Shown here: one piece after another, positions 17,390 to 27,497 of the stretch
Numbering within the stretch: position 1 is the first letter of the stretch
How the letters are laid out: each line of letters begins with the position of its first letter
NCBI RefSeq assembly: GCF_033547155.1
Contig: NZ_CP137892.1
Span: 3,782,001 to 3,846,000, forward strand
Reading direction: 5' to 3'
DNA from: Pseudomonas benzenivorans
GTDB lineage: Bacteria; Pseudomonadota; Gammaproteobacteria; Pseudomonadales; Pseudomonadaceae
DNA length: 64,000 nt
Program-made: the position numbers and the translations under genes
Notes under the pieces: model-generated
Databases searched by the model: none
Told to the model about the DNA's origin: nothing
What the model saw: the letters and a program-made list of their open reading frames with translations, nothing else

Positions 17390-18739
17390 TCAGGCCAGTG
17401 CCTGGGCCAACTTGCCATGCAGGCCGCCGAAGCCGCCGTTGCTCATGATCACCACCTGGGTGCCGGGCGCGGCCTCGGCCTTGACCCCTTCGATGATCGC
17501 CTCCAGCGAATCGCAGACCCGGGTCGGCACCGTGCTCGCAGCCACGGTCGCCGCCAGGTCCCAGCCGAGGTTGGCCGGCGCGTACCAGTACACCGAATCG
17601 GCCTGGATCACCGAGGCCGGCAGGCCGTCGCGGTGGGCGCCGAGCTTCATCGAGTTGGAGCGCGGCTCGATCACCGCAATCAGCCGGGCGTCGCCGATGC
17701 GCTTGCGCAGGCCGTCGAGGGTGGTGGCGATGGCCGTCGGGTGATGGGCGAAGTCGTCGTAGACCGTCACGCCCCTGACCTCGGCGACCTTCTCCATGCG
17801 TCGCTTGGCGTTGACGAACAGGCACAGGGCCGCGCAACCCAGCGCCGGCACCACGCCGACATGGCGCGCCGCCGCCAGCACCGCCAGGGCATTGGCGACG
17901 TTGTGCCGGCCGGTCAGCGGCCAGTCGACCGTCCCGACCGCCTGGCCGTCGAACCGCACTTCGAAGCGCGAACCGTCTTCGCTGAGCAGGCGCGCCTGCC
18001 ATTGACCGCCCTCGCCCGTGGTTTCGACCCTGGTCCAGCAGCCCATGCCGATCACCCGCTGCAGCGCTTCGTCGTCCCGGGGATGGATGATCAGGCCGTC
18101 GCCGGGGATGGTCCGCACCAGATGGTGGAACTGCCGCTCGATGGCCGCCAGGTCCGGGAAGATGTCCGCGTGGTCGAACTCCAGGTTATTCAGGATGGCG
18201 GTGCGCGGGCGGTAGTGGACGAATTTGCTGCGCTTGTCGAAGAAGGCGCTGTCGTACTCGTCCGCCTCGACCACGAAGAACGGCGTGCCGCCGAGGCGCG
18301 CGGACACCCCGAAGTTCTGCGGCACCCCGCCGATCAAAAAGCCCGGACTCATGCCGGCGTGCTCCAGCACCCAGGCGAGCATGCTGCTGCAGGTGGTCTT
18401 GCCATGGGTACCGGCCGCCGCCAGCACCCAGCGGTCCCGCAGCACATGGTCGGCCAACCATTGCGGCCCGCTGACATAGGGCAGGCCCTGGTTGAGGACC
18501 TGCTCCACCGCCGGGTTGCCGCGCGACAGGGCGTTGCCGATCACCACCAGATCCGGTGCCGGGTCGAGTTGTGCCGGGTCGTAGCCCTGGGTCAACTCGA
18601 TGCCCTGGGCCTGGAGCTGGGTGCTCATGGGCGGGTAGACATTGGCGTCGGAACCTGTGACCCGATGGCCCAGCTCCTTGGCCAGGACGGCCAGCGACCC
18701 CATGAAGGTGCCGCAGATGCCGAGAATATGGATATGCAT
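17390..18739 (-). CDS. mpl: UDP-MurNAc:L-Ala-gamma-D-Glu-meso-DAP ligase (murein recycling)
   Basis: Mur-ligase family enzyme that joins recycled tripeptide to UDP-MurNAc. At 449 residues it has normal length. It shows the N-terminal HILGICGTFMG, the ATP-binding AAGTHGKTT (about residues 108-116), VVEADEYDSAFFDKRSK, LNNLEFDHADIFPD and the C-terminal domain with VYDDFAHHPTAI. It is monocistronic or leads the mpl-ubiX group. The upstream 284 bp to the GNAT gene hold only a short intergenic region. Confidence 0.97.
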   Translation of the reverse strand: MHIHILGICGTFMGSLAVLAKELGHRVTGSDANVYPPMSTQLQAQGIELTQGYDPAQLDPAPDLVVIGNALSRGNPAVEQVLNQGLPYVSGPQWLADHVLRDRWVLAAAGTHGKTTCSSMLAWVLEHAGMSPGFLIGGVPQNFGVSARLGGTPFFVVEADEYDSAFFDKRSKFVHYRPRTAILNNLEFDHADIFPDLAAIERQFHHLVRTIPGDGLIIHPRDDEALQRVIGMGCWTRVETTGEGGQWQARLLSEDGSRFEVRFDGQAVGTVDWPLTGRHNVANALAVLAAARHVGVVPALGCAALCLFVNAKRRMEKVAEVRGVTVYDDFAHHPTAIATTLDGLRKRIGDARLIAVIEPRSNSMKLGAHRDGLPASVIQADSVYWYAPANLGWDLAATVAASTVPTRVCDSLEAIIEGVKAEAAPGTQVVIMSNGGFGGLHGKLAQALA

Positions 18740-19023
18740 GAATAACCCCTGAAGCAGGCCCGAGCGGGCCCGGTGGAAACTCGCCGCAGGTTAGCACAGC
18801 GGCCCGTTGCCCGGCCCCCAGCCACCGCGCCGGCAAGACCGCCGCCGCGCGATAAAAGTCGCAAAACCCGCCACCCGGCGTGCTTATGAGCAGACCTTCG
18901 GGTAATCGATCAAACGCTCGCTTGGATTGCGCTTTCAAATCCCCTTAGGCAGCATCGCCACGTCCGCCGGCATCGCACCTGCATTGCCTGTATCCGCCCA
19001 CGCCCTTGAAGTCGAGGCCGCCA

Positions 19024-19479
19024 ATGCGCATCGTCACTGCCACCCTGGAGCACCTGGACCTGCTGACCCCGCTGTTCGTCAAGTACCGCGAATTCTACGG
19101 CGAACTGCCCTATCCCGACTCCTCGCGCAAGTTCCTGGAGACCCGCCTGCGCCGCCAGGAATCGGTGATCTACCTGGCCCTGGCCGACGATGACGACCGT
19201 TTGCTCGGCTTCTGCCAGCTGTACCCGAGCTATTCCTCGCTGTCGCTCAAGCGCGTGTGGATTCTCAACGACATCTATGTCGCCGAGGACGCCCGTCGCC
19301 AGCTGGTCGCCGACCGCCTGCTGCAGACCGCCAAGAAGATGGCCAAGGACACCAACGCGGTGCGCATGCGCGTGTCCACCAGCAGCGACAACGCCGTGGC
19401 GCAGGCGCTCTACGAGTCCATCGGCTTTCGCGAAGACACCCAGTTCAAGAACTACGTGCTACCGGTCAACGGCGACTGA
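19024..19479 (+). CDS. GNAT-family N-acetyltransferase
   Basis: The 151-residue protein has the GCN5-type fold: MRIVTATLEHLDLLTPLF N-terminus, the core strand WILNDIYVAEDARRQLVADRLL (acetyl-CoA loop with an RRQLVA variation of the usual Q/R-x-x-G-x-G/A) and the C-terminal ALYESIGFRED. Substrate unknown. ATG 19024 is preferred to 19006 because it begins directly with the beta-strand. It stands alone, 102 bp before mtfA. Confidence 0.88.
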   Translation: MRIVTATLEHLDLLTPLFVKYREFYGELPYPDSSRKFLETRLRRQESVIYLALADDDDRLLGFCQLYPSYSSLSLKRVWILNDIYVAEDARRQLVADRLLQTAKKMAKDTNAVRMRVSTSSDNAVAQALYESIGFREDTQFKNYVLPVNGD

Positions 19480-19581
19480 GCCACCCAGGCGCTAGCCCGA
19501 CGCAGGCGTGGCCGCTACCGGCTTGCCGCCCTGCCGGGCGCCGCTTAAGGTAGGCCATTAGCCAACCCGAGCCGACTCTCC

Positions 19582-20421
19582 ATGTGGTCCTTTCGCGCCT
19601 GGCGCCGCCGGCGCATCCTTGCCCGCCATCCGGTCGAGCCCGCCATCTGGGCTTCCGTGCTGCAGCGTCTGCCGATCCTCGACGGTCTCGACGCGGCCGA
19701 ACTCCAGCGCCTGTGCGAATGTGCCGTGCTGTTCCTGCATGGCAAGCGCATCACCGCCCTGCCCGGCGTCGAACTGGACAGCCTCGATCGCCTGAGCCTG
19801 GCCGCCCAGGCCGTGCTGCCGCTGCTGCACCTGGACGAACTGGACTGGTACGGCGGCTTCCACGAGGTCGTCCTCTACCCCGACGACTTCGTCAGTCCCC
19901 AGCGCCACCGCGACGCCAGCGGCGTGGTCCACGAGTGGGACGCCGAACACAGCGGCGAGGCCTGGCAACAGGGCCCGGTGATCCTCGCCTGGCCGGGGGT
20001 GCAGAGCAGCGGCGGCTGGGACGCCTACAACCTGGTGATCCACGAATTGGCGCACAAGCTGGACATGCTCGGCGGCGACGCCAACGGCCTGCCACCGCTG
20101 CACGCCGACATGCGCGTGGCCGACTGGGCCGGCGCCATGCAGGACGCCTACGACCGCCTCAACGCCCAGCTGGACGCCGATCCCGATGCCGAGACCGCCA
20201 TCGACCCCTATGCCGCAGAAGACCCGGCGGAATTCTTCGCGGTGACCAGCGAATACTTCTTCAGCGCCCCGGACCTGCTCGGCGAATCCTTCCCCGCCGT
20301 CTACGCCCAGCTCGCGCGCTTCTACCGCCAGGACCCATTGGCGCGCCTGCGACACCTGCAAGGCACTCACCCGGACTACCGGAGCAGCGCCAAAGAGAGG
20401 CCGACCGCGACCAATGGCTAG
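19582..20421 (+). CDS. mtfA: M90-family zinc metallopeptidase MtfA-like
   Basis: The 279-residue protein has the zinc-binding motif H154ELAHKLD (HExxH with His154, Glu155, His158) and downstream [17 protein letters not shown], which carries the third ligand region. Family members (MtfA/YeeI) are cytosolic metallopeptidases; E. coli MtfA binds the Mlc repressor and modulates glucose PTS expression. A Pseudomonas partner is not known to me. No signal peptide is present. Located between the GNAT gene and ppa. Confidence 0.92.
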   Translation: MWSFRAWRRRRILARHPVEPAIWASVLQRLPILDGLDAAELQRLCECAVLFLHGKRITALPGVELDSLDRLSLAAQAVLPLLHLDELDWYGGFHEVVLYPDDFVSPQRHRDASGVVHEWDAEHSGEAWQQGPVILAWPGVQSSGGWDAYNLVIHELAHKLDMLGGDANGLPPLHADMRVADWAGAMQDAYDRLNAQLDADPDAETAIDPYAAEDPAEFFAVTSEYFFSAPDLLGESFPAVYAQLARFYRQDPLARLRHLQGTHPDYRSSAKERPTATNG

Positions 20422-20455
20422 GCATCTCGGCGTAGCAAGCGCCGGGGAATGTGCC

Positions 20456-20461
20456 TATAAT
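20456..20461 (+). promoter_or_regulatory. Probable sigma-70 -10 element of ppa
   Basis: A consensus TATAAT lies 36 bp upstream of the ppa start, at the end of mtfA. The -35 position has only a weak hexamer, so the promoter call rests on the -10 box and location. It implies independent transcription of ppa. Confidence 0.5.
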
Positions 20462-20497
20462 CGCGCCACTTTTTTGGCCACCCCCGGGAGTCGCCCC

Positions 20498-21025
20498 ATG
20501 AGCTACAGCAAGATTCCAGCAGGTAAAGACCTGCCGAACGACATCTACGTCGCCATCGAAATCCCGGCCAACCACGCGCCGATCAAATACGAAATCGACC
20601 ACGACACCGATTGCCTGATGGTCGACCGCTTCATGGCCACCCCGATGTTCTACCCGGCCAACTACGGCTTCATCCCGCACACCCTGGCCGACGACGGCGA
20701 CCCGCTCGACGTGCTGGTGGTCACCCCCTACCCGGTGGCGCCGGGCTCGGTGATCCGTGCCCGGCCGGTGGGCGTGCTGCACATGAGCGACGAAGCCGGC
20801 GGCGACGCCAAGCTGGTCGCCGTGCCCCACGACAAGCTGACCGTGCTGTACAAGGACGTTCAGGAATACACCGACCTGCCGGCCCTGCTGATCGAGCAGA
20901 TCAAGCACTTCTTCGAGAACTACAAGGATCTGGAGAAGGGCAAGTGGGTCAAGGTCGAAGGCTGGGGCGGCGCCGAAGAGGCCCGCGGCCTGATCAACAA
21001 GGCGGTCGCGGCTTACCAAAAATAA
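20498..21025 (+). CDS. ppa: Inorganic pyrophosphatase (family I)
   Basis: Hydrolyses pyrophosphate and pulls biosynthetic reactions forward. The 175-residue protein has the usual length for bacterial family I hexamers. The metal-binding signature is [11 protein letters not shown], and [15 protein letters not shown] and the C-terminal WVKVEGWGG are also conserved. The start at [13 protein letters not shown] is clear by family; the longer frame overlaps mtfA. A strong terminator follows immediately. Confidence 0.98.
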   Translation: MSYSKIPAGKDLPNDIYVAIEIPANHAPIKYEIDHDTDCLMVDRFMATPMFYPANYGFIPHTLADDGDPLDVLVVTPYPVAPGSVIRARPVGVLHMSDEAGGDAKLVAVPHDKLTVLYKDVQEYTDLPALLIEQIKHFFENYKDLEKGKWVKVEGWGGAEEARGLINKAVAAYQK

Positions 21026-21041
21026 GCCCTGCCCACCCCCT

Positions 21042-21069
21042 AAAAGCCGGCCACAAGCCGGCTTTTTTA
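21042..21069 (+). terminator. Rho-independent terminator after ppa
   Basis: AAAAGCCGGC, a short CACAA loop, and GCCGGCTTTTTT make a GC-rich hairpin with a U-tract, 16 bp after the ppa stop. It separates ppa from the TSUP gene. Confidence 0.9.
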
Positions 21070-21152
21070 TGCCTGCGATTCGCGCGAGCCGAGCCCGCTT
21101 GGCCGACGGCACCGGGCTGGGTAAGCTCCACTCTTTTGCCACGGACAGCCCC

Positions 21153-21923
21153 ATGAGCCCGAGCGATATCCTGCTGCTGATCCTCGCCGGTTTCGCCGCC
21201 GGCGGCATGAATGCCCTGGCCGGGGGCGGCACCTTCTTCTCCTTCCCGGCCCTGCTCGCCGCCGGCCTGCCGCCGGTCACCGCCAACGCCACCAATGCCG
21301 TGGCGCTGTGGCCGGCCAGCCTGGCCGCGGCCTGGGCCGCCCGCGGCAGCCTGCGCCCACTGGGCCGCTACCTGCTGCCGCTGCTGCTGGCCGGTTTGTT
21401 CGGCGGCCTGGGCGGCGGCCTGCTGTTGCTGGCCGGCGGCGACGAAATCTTCCGCCACCTGATCCCCTGGCTGTTACTGGCGGCCACCGCCCTGTTCGCC
21501 GCCAGCCCCTGGCTCAGCCGCGCCCTGGCCGCCCGCCGCCCGCCCGCCGCACAGCCGCCGCACGGCCCGCTGTCGCTCGGCGCCCATGTCGGCGTGTCGA
21601 TCTACGGCGGCTACTTCGGCGCCGGCATGGGCATCCTGCAGCTGGCGGCATTCGCCATCGAGGGCCACCCCCTGGCCCGAGCCAACGCCCTGAAGAACCT
21701 GATCTCGGCGGTGATCTACAGCATCGCCACGCTGACCTTCGTGGTCGCCGGGCGGGTCAGCTGGGCAGAACTGGCGATCCTGCTGAGCGGCGCCACCCTC
21801 GGCGGCTATGCCGGCGGCGCCCTCGGCCAGCGCCTGCCGCCGGCCCTGCTGCGCAGCCTGGTGATCGCCGTGGGCGGCGGCATGACGGCCTATTACTTCT
21901 GGGCCACCTACTTCGCCGGCTGA
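21153..21923 (+). CDS. TSUP (TauE/SafE) family membrane transporter
   Basis: The 256-residue protein has about eight hydrophobic segments. The N-terminal motif AGFAAGGMNALAGGGTFFSFPALLAAG and the second-half repeat VSIYGGYFGAGMGILQLAAFA are diagnostic of the TSUP/DUF81 family, whose members export or import sulfite, sulfoacetate or related anions. Substrate here unknown. The start at MSPSDILLL is chosen because the 28-codon upstream extension lies across the ppa terminator. Single gene. Confidence 0.92.
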   Translation: MSPSDILLLILAGFAAGGMNALAGGGTFFSFPALLAAGLPPVTANATNAVALWPASLAAAWAARGSLRPLGRYLLPLLLAGLFGGLGGGLLLLAGGDEIFRHLIPWLLLAATALFAASPWLSRALAARRPPAAQPPHGPLSLGAHVGVSIYGGYFGAGMGILQLAAFAIEGHPLARANALKNLISAVIYSIATLTFVVAGRVSWAELAILLSGATLGGYAGGALGQRLPPALLRSLVIAVGGGMTAYYFWATYFAG

Positions 21924-22043
21924 ACGGCACCCGGGGGCTTCGCGCGGCCAGACAGGACCGGCCGGTTTGCCCGCAGGCCGCCGCTCTGCTAGTGTCGCGG
22001 CGGTTATACACCCTGCCAGAGCCCCCGCCAGAGACCGTCCGCC

Positions 22044-22286
22044 ATGGCCCGCAAGAAAGCCGCGCTCGACTTCGAGCAGTCCCTCACCGACCTGCAGAAC
22101 CTGGTCGAACGCCTGGAAAGCGGCGAGCTGTCGCTGGAAGATTCGCTGACCGCCTTCGAGCAGGGCATCCGCCTGACCCGCGACTGCCAGGCCGCCCTGA
22201 CCCAGGCCGAACAGAAGGTGCAGATGCTCCTGGAGCGCGATGGCGAACTGGAGCAGGCGCCCTTCGACCCGGAGCGGCCGGCATGA
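22044..22286 (+). CDS. xseB: Exodeoxyribonuclease VII small subunit
   Basis: Small subunit of ExoVII, which degrades single-stranded DNA together with XseA. The 80-residue protein has the family pattern [26 protein letters not shown] and [16 protein letters not shown]. It is the first gene of xseB-ispA, an arrangement shared by most gammaproteobacteria. Its stop overlaps the ispA ATG by four bases. Confidence 0.97.
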   Translation: MARKKAALDFEQSLTDLQNLVERLESGELSLEDSLTAFEQGIRLTRDCQAALTQAEQKVQMLLERDGELEQAPFDPERPA

Positions 22287-23170
22287 TCGCGGACTACCAG
22301 ACGCAGTGCCAACGGCGCGTCGATGCCGCACTGAACGACCTGCTCCAGCCCCCCAGCGAAGCGCTGCAACGGCTCTACCAGGCCATGCGCTACAGCGTGG
22401 TCAACGGCGGTAAACGGGTGCGCCCGCTGCTGGTCTACGCCGCCTGCGAGGCCCTCGGCGGCGAGGCCCAGCAGGCCGACGGCGCCGCCTGCGCGGTGGA
22501 GCTGATCCATGCCTACTCCCTGGTCCACGACGACCTGCCGGCGATGGACGACGACGACCTGCGCCGCGGCCAGCCCACCACCCACAAGGCCTTCGACGAA
22601 GCCAGCGCCATCCTCGCCGGCGACGGCCTGCAGAGCCTGGCCTTCGCGGTGCTCGCCGACGAGCGCTGCAACCCGCACGCCGCCGAGCTGCGCCTGGCGA
22701 TGGTCGCCTGCCTGGCCCAGGCCGCAGGCCCCGCGGGCATGGTCGGCGGCCAGGCCATCGACCTCGGCTCGGTCGGCCAGCGCCTCGACCAGGCGGCCCT
22801 GGAGTCCATGCACCGGCACAAGACCGGCGCCCTGATCGAGGCCAGCGTGCACCTCGGCGCCCTGGCCAGCGGCCGCGCCGACGAGCTTGCCCTGCAGGCC
22901 CTGCAGGCCTACGCCCGAGCCATCGGCCTGGCGTTCCAGGTGCAGGACGACATCCTCGACGTGGAGAGCGACACCGCCACCCTGGGCAAGACCCAGGGCA
23001 AGGACCAGGCCAACCACAAGCCGACCTACCCGGCCCTGCTCGGCCTCGAGCAGGCCAAGGCCTACGCCCTGGAGCTGCGCGACCAGGCCCTGCACGCCCT
23101 GCGCCCGTTCGACAGCGGCGCCGAGCCGCTGCGTGAGCTGGCCCGCTATATAGTCGCACGGCGCCACTGA
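22283..23170 (+). CDS. ispA: (2E,6E)-farnesyl diphosphate synthase
   Basis: Condenses IPP with DMAPP and GPP to farnesyl diphosphate. The 295-residue protein has the first aspartate-rich motif [14 protein letters not shown] (about residues 85-98) and the second [12 protein letters not shown], plus the [10 protein letters not shown] substrate-binding region and GGQAIDL. The start overlaps xseB. dxs follows after 132 bp, so isoprenoid precursor supply and chain elongation genes are adjacent. Confidence 0.97.
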   Translation: MIADYQTQCQRRVDAALNDLLQPPSEALQRLYQAMRYSVVNGGKRVRPLLVYAACEALGGEAQQADGAACAVELIHAYSLVHDDLPAMDDDDLRRGQPTTHKAFDEASAILAGDGLQSLAFAVLADERCNPHAAELRLAMVACLAQAAGPAGMVGGQAIDLGSVGQRLDQAALESMHRHKTGALIEASVHLGALASGRADELALQALQAYARAIGLAFQVQDDILDVESDTATLGKTQGKDQANHKPTYPALLGLEQAKAYALELRDQALHALRPFDSGAEPLRELARYIVARRH

Positions 23171-23198
23171 GGCGGGCGCCGGCCGTCCGGCGCCCGCC
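23171..23198 (+). terminator. Strong hairpin between ispA and dxs, no U-tract
   Basis: A perfect 12-bp GC stem (GGCGGGCGCCGG) with a 4-base loop starts right at the ispA stop. It is not followed by a run of T, so it may be a Rho-assisted terminator, an mRNA 3'-end stabiliser or a partial attenuator before dxs. Confidence 0.5.
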
Positions 23199-23302
23199 CA
23201 TGGGGCTGGGCCGACTCCCCCGACGCCACGGACTTATGGCTTAAAGCTTGGCATCGCTTTCGGGTAAACTGCCGCATCTTTTTGCCTATAACGATTCGCC
23301 CG

Positions 23303-25198
23303 ATGCCGACGACCTTCGATGAGATTCCCCGCGAGCGCCCGCTGACGCCCCTGCTCGACCGCGCGAACACGCCGGACGAACTGCGGCGCCTGGGCGAGGC
23401 CGAACTGGAGGCCCTGGCCGACGAGCTGCGCCAATACCTGCTCTACACGGTCGGCCAGACCGGCGGGCACTTCGGCGCCGGCCTCGGGGTGATCGAGCTG
23501 ACCATCGCCCTGCACTACGTCTTCGACACCCCGGACGACCGTTTGGTGTGGGACGTCGGCCACCAGGCCTATCCGCACAAGATCCTCACCGGACGCCGCG
23601 AGCAGATGAACAGCCTGCGCCAGAAGGACGGCATCGCCGCCTTCCCGCGGCGCAGCGAGAGCGAGTACGACACCTTCGGCGTCGGCCACTCCAGCACCAG
23701 CATCAGCGCCGCCCTGGGTATGGCCATCGCCGCCCGCATGCAGGGCAGCACGCGCAAGTCGGTGGCGGTGATCGGCGACGGCGCGCTGACCGCCGGCATG
23801 GCCTTCGAGGCGTTGAACCACGCCTCCGACGTGGGGGCCAACATGCTGGTGGTGCTCAACGACAACGACATGTCGATCTCGCGCAACGTCGGCGGCCTGT
23901 CCAACTACCTGGCCAAGCTGCTCTCCAGCCGCACCTACGCGAGCATGCGCGAGGGCAGCAAGAAGGTCCTGTCGCGCCTGCCCGGGGCCTGGGAGATCGC
24001 CCGCAAGACCGAGGAACACGCCAAGGGCATGCTGGTACCCGGCACCCTGTTCGAGGAACTGGGCTGGAACTACATCGGCCCCATCGACGGCCACGACCTG
24101 CCGACCCTGCTCGCCACCCTGCGTAACATGCGCGACCTGGAAGGCCCGCAGTTCCTCCATGTGATCACCAAGAAGGGCAAGGGCTTCGCCCCCGCCGAGG
24201 TCGACCCGATCGGCTACCACGCCATCACCAAGCTGGAGCCGATAGACGCCAAGGCCGCGCCGAAGAAAGCCGGGGGGCCGAAGTACTCCAGCGTGTTCGG
24301 CCAGTGGCTGTGCGACATGGCCGCGCAGGACCGGCGTCTGGTCGGCATCACCCCGGCGATGAAGGAAGGCTCGGACCTGGTGGCCTTCAGCGAACGCTAC
24401 CCCGAGCGCTACTTCGACGTGGCCATCGCCGAGCAGCACGCCGTGACCCTGGCCGCCGGCATGGCCTGCGACGGCGCCAAACCGGTGGTGGCGATCTACT
24501 CGACCTTCCTGCAGCGCGCCTACGACCAGCTGATCCACGACGTCGCGGTGCAGCACCTCGATGTGCTGTTCGCCATCGACCGCGCCGGCCTGGTCGGCGA
24601 GGACGGCCCGACCCACGCCGGCAGCTTCGACCTGTCCTACCTGCGCTGCATCCCCGGGATGCTGGTGATGACCCCCAGCGACGAGAACGAGCTGCGCCGC
24701 ATGCTCACGACCGGCTACCAGCATCTGGGCCCGGCGGCGGTGCGCTACCCGCGCGGCAGAGGCCCCAACGCCCCCATCGAACCGGGCCTGGAACCCCTGG
24801 AGATCGGCAAGGGCGTGGTCCGTCGTCAGGGCAGCCGGGTCGCCCTGCTGGTATTCGGCGTGCAACTGACCGAGGCGCTGAAGGTCGGCGAGACCCTGGA
24901 CGCCACGGTGGTCGACATGCGCTTCGTCAAACCCCTGGACGAGGCCCTGGTGCGCCAGCTGGCGGCCGAACACGAGCTGCTGGTGACCGTCGAGGAAAAC
25001 AGCATCATGGGCGGCGCCGGCAGCGCGGTCAGCGAGTTCCTGGCCCAGGAGAACCTGCTCAAACCGGTGCTGCACCTGGGCCTGCCGGACTACTACGTCG
25101 AACACGCCAAGCCCGCGCAGATGCTCGCCGAGTGCGGCCTGGACGCCGCCGGTATCGAAACCGCCGTGCGTGCCCGCCTGGACGCGCTGGTGAACTGA
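23303..25198 (+). CDS. dxs: 1-deoxy-D-xylulose-5-phosphate synthase
   Basis: Thiamine-diphosphate enzyme that joins pyruvate and glyceraldehyde-3-phosphate, first step of the MEP isoprenoid pathway; DXP also feeds thiamine and pyridoxal synthesis. The 631-residue protein has [20 protein letters not shown], the ThDP motif [19 protein letters not shown], the glutamate-containing [14 protein letters not shown], and the C-terminal transketolase domain with PLDEALV. Start at [20 protein letters not shown] by family comparison. Confidence 0.98.
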   Translation: MPTTFDEIPRERPLTPLLDRANTPDELRRLGEAELEALADELRQYLLYTVGQTGGHFGAGLGVIELTIALHYVFDTPDDRLVWDVGHQAYPHKILTGRREQMNSLRQKDGIAAFPRRSESEYDTFGVGHSSTSISAALGMAIAARMQGSTRKSVAVIGDGALTAGMAFEALNHASDVGANMLVVLNDNDMSISRNVGGLSNYLAKLLSSRTYASMREGSKKVLSRLPGAWEIARKTEEHAKGMLVPGTLFEELGWNYIGPIDGHDLPTLLATLRNMRDLEGPQFLHVITKKGKGFAPAEVDPIGYHAITKLEPIDAKAAPKKAGGPKYSSVFGQWLCDMAAQDRRLVGITPAMKEGSDLVAFSERYPERYFDVAIAEQHAVTLAAGMACDGAKPVVAIYSTFLQRAYDQLIHDVAVQHLDVLFAIDRAGLVGEDGPTHAGSFDLSYLRCIPGMLVMTPSDENELRRMLTTGYQHLGPAAVRYPRGRGPNAPIEPGLEPLEIGKGVVRRQGSRVALLVFGVQLTEALKVGETLDATVVDMRFVKPLDEALVRQLAAEHELLVTVEENSIMGGAGSAVSEFLAQENLLKPVLHLGLPDYYVEHAKPAQMLAECGLDAAGIETAVRARLDALVN

Positions 25199-25215
25199 GC
25201 AGCCGACCGGCTGCA

Positions 25216-25244
25216 TTGCTTTAGCCGCCGCCGGCGCTTATGGT
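25216..25244 (+). promoter_or_regulatory. Probable sigma-70 promoter of the btuB riboswitch transcript
   Basis: TTGCTT and TATGGT separated by 17 bp lie just before the cobalamin riboswitch, so transcription would begin near 25251. Inferred by eye only. Confidence 0.45.
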
Positions 25245-25254
25245 GCGCGGCGCT

Positions 25255-25470
25255 TCGTTTGTCCGAGGTCGCGGCCCCGCGCCGCGTGAAAAGGGAAGCA
25301 GGTGCGCGACCGTCCCCACGGCCGCAAGGCCTGCGCTGCCCCCGCAACGGTAACCGACGGTGCTCGCCTGCGAGCACGGGTTTTCCCGACACACCACTGG
25401 GTTCGCCCGGGAAGGTGGGACCCCCCCAGTCGGCAGCCCGGAGACCTGCCTCGACGCGATCTGACTGGTG
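25255..25470 (+). promoter_or_regulatory. Cobalamin (AdoCbl) riboswitch
   Basis: The 369-bp gap between dxs and btuB carries the conserved parts of a cobalamin riboswitch: GTGAAAAGGGAA at about 25286, GCCCCCGCAACGGTAA at about 25338-25353, and near its end AGTCGGCAGCCCGGAGACC, the B12-box. It lies in the leader of the TonB-dependent receptor btuB and is expected to switch btuB off when cobalamin is abundant (family knowledge). The structure downstream to 25567 probably sequesters the ribosome binding site or forms a terminator; no clear T-run terminator is visible. Confidence 0.93.
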
Positions 25471-25567
25471 TTGCGGAGGGCATCACCGTCAAGCACCGGC
25501 GCCCGCCTCCTCGCCCGTGCTTGTCCCTGCCCTCCTCGAAAGACTTCTAACTTTTGAGGATTGATCG

Positions 25568-27466
25568 ATGAAACTGTCCCGCCTCGCCCTGGCCGTGACC
25601 CTGACGCCCGGCCTGACTCTGGCCGCAAATCCCGCCGAGCCCTATCAGGCGCCGCCGCTGGTGGTGACTTCAGGCCGCCAAGCCGAACCGCAGCGCCAAG
25701 CCACCGCCGCCACCTCGGTCTTCACCCGCCAGGATATCGAACGTCTGCAGGTGCGCAGCGTGCCTGAACTGCTCAGCCGCGTACCCGGTATTTCGATCGT
25801 CCAGAACGGCGGTCGCGGCAGCCTGACCAGCGTATTTATACGCGGCGCCAACTCCAACCAGACCCTGGTGCTGGTCGATGGTGTACGCCTTAACGCCGCA
25901 GCGAGCGGCCTGGCGCGCCTTGAGTTTCTCAGCCCCGAACAGATCGAGCGGGTCGAAGTGGTGCGCGGCCCGCGCTCGGCACTGTATGGCGCCGACGCCA
26001 TTGGTGGTGTCATCCAGATTTTCACCCGCCGCGGTGAAGCGGGCCTACAACCACGCGTGCGCTTGGCTGCAGGCACCCAACAGAGCTTTGAGCGAAGTCT
26101 CGGACTGTCTGGTGGAGACGATCAGACCCGCTTCGACCTCGGCGCCAGCCTCGACGAATCGGCTGGCTTCGATCGTTCCAACGACGCTCGAGGCCGCGAT
26201 GCCGACCACGATGGCTTGCGCCGCCAGGCTCTCAACCTGAGCCTGGATCACCGTTTCAACGATCAGTTGAAAGGTGGATTTAACCTACTCGATCAGCGCG
26301 GCGAGACTGAGTACGACGACCTGTTCAGCTTCGCACCCGGCAACCCCAGCGAGCGCTTTAGCGTCTCCAGCATCGCCGCTCACCTGGAAGCCCGGCTGCT
26401 GGACGCCTGGACCAGCCGCCTCGAACTGGGCCACACCGAGGACAAGAGCGACAACCGCGATCGCTTCAACAGCGGCAACAACTTCAGCTTCAACACTTAC
26501 CGCGACTCCGCCAGCTGGCTGAACACCCTGCGCCTGAGTGACAGCCAGAAACTGCTACTGGGCGCGGACTGGTATGAAGACCGCCTCAACAGCAGCAGCG
26601 ACTTCAGCGAAACCGCGCGCTGGAACCAGGCCGCCTTCATCCAGCACCGCTATCAGGGCGACGGCTTCGCTACCGAGCTGGGTCTACGCCATGACGACAA
26701 TGAGCAGTTCGGCAGCGAGAATACCGCCAACGCCGCCTTGACCCTCAACCTCAGCCAACAACTGGACCTGATCCTCAGCTATGGCGAAGGCTTCCACGCC
26801 CCGACCTTCAACGACCTGTACCTCGATATCCCGCCGTTCTTCGGTGGCAACCCGGATCTCGACCCAGAACACTCGAAGACCTACGAAGTGCAGCTGCGCG
26901 GCGAGCACCTGGACACCGTCTGGAGCCTGGCGGCTTACCGCACCGAGGTAACGGACCTGATCACCGTGGTCAGCGACCCCGTGACCTTCTTCAGCCAGCC
27001 GCAGAACGTCAATAAAGCCCGCCTGCAAGGTCTGGAGTTGAGCCTGGAGCGTAACCTGCTGGGCTGGCAGGCAGTGCTGAGCGCCGGCTGGGTCGACCCA
27101 CGCGACCGCGACACGGGTCACACCCTACCAAGACGCGCCAAGCGCAGCCTCAGCCTGGACCTCGATCGCCAGTTCGGCGATTTCGGCGCGGGCCTGAGCT
27201 GGCAAGCCGCTTCCAGCCGGTACGACAACGCAGCCAATACAGTCGAAGTGGCCGGCTATGGCCTACTTGGGCTGCGTGGCAGCTGGAAGATGAGTAACGA
27301 GCTGAACTGGCAAGTGAAGGTCGAGAACCTGCTGGACAAGGATTACAGTCAGGCTACCTACACCAGACCGGATAACAGCACGCTCTTCAGCCCCGTGACC
27401 CGTTACGGCTTCCGCGAGGAAGGCCGCAGCGCCCAGCTCTCGCTGACTTGGACGCCATCCCTATAA
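25568..27466 (+). CDS. btuB: TonB-dependent vitamin B12 receptor BtuB
   Basis: Outer-membrane gated porin for cobalamin. The 632-residue protein has a signal peptide (to about residue 20), a TonB box-like PLVVTSGR, a plug domain with FIRGANSNQTLVLVDGVRLN and VEVVRGPRSALYGADAIGGVIQIF, and a beta-barrel ending in aromatic-alternating strands. The cobalamin riboswitch directly upstream supports the substrate assignment. The barrel carries DxDxDG-like acidic loops (GRDADHDG), possible calcium sites as in BtuB. TonB energy could come from the system at 42997-47858 (inference). Its base composition is slightly less GC-rich than its neighbours. Confidence 0.95.
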   Translation: MKLSRLALAVTLTPGLTLAANPAEPYQAPPLVVTSGRQAEPQRQATAATSVFTRQDIERLQVRSVPELLSRVPGISIVQNGGRGSLTSVFIRGANSNQTLVLVDGVRLNAAASGLARLEFLSPEQIERVEVVRGPRSALYGADAIGGVIQIFTRRGEAGLQPRVRLAAGTQQSFERSLGLSGGDDQTRFDLGASLDESAGFDRSNDARGRDADHDGLRRQALNLSLDHRFNDQLKGGFNLLDQRGETEYDDLFSFAPGNPSERFSVSSIAAHLEARLLDAWTSRLELGHTEDKSDNRDRFNSGNNFSFNTYRDSASWLNTLRLSDSQKLLLGADWYEDRLNSSSDFSETARWNQAAFIQHRYQGDGFATELGLRHDDNEQFGSENTANAALTLNLSQQLDLILSYGEGFHAPTFNDLYLDIPPFFGGNPDLDPEHSKTYEVQLRGEHLDTVWSLAAYRTEVTDLITVVSDPVTFFSQPQNVNKARLQGLELSLERNLLGWQAVLSAGWVDPRDRDTGHTLPRRAKRSLSLDLDRQFGDFGAGLSWQAASSRYDNAANTVEVAGYGLLGLRGSWKMSNELNWQVKVENLLDKDYSQATYTRPDNSTLFSPVTRYGFREEGRSAQLSLTWTPSL

Positions 27467-27473
27467 ATGCCGA

Positions 27474-27497
27474 GCCCCGCAATCGCGGGGCGTTTTC
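27474..27497 (+). terminator. Terminator after btuB
   Basis: GCCCCGC, loop AATC, GCGGGGC followed by GTTTTC. It lies between convergent btuB and the btuF-like gene and almost touches the stop codon of the latter. Confidence 0.8.

Noticed and set aside
23234..25216. 660-codon open frame opposite dxs
   Set aside because: Antisense shadow of a definite dxs gene.
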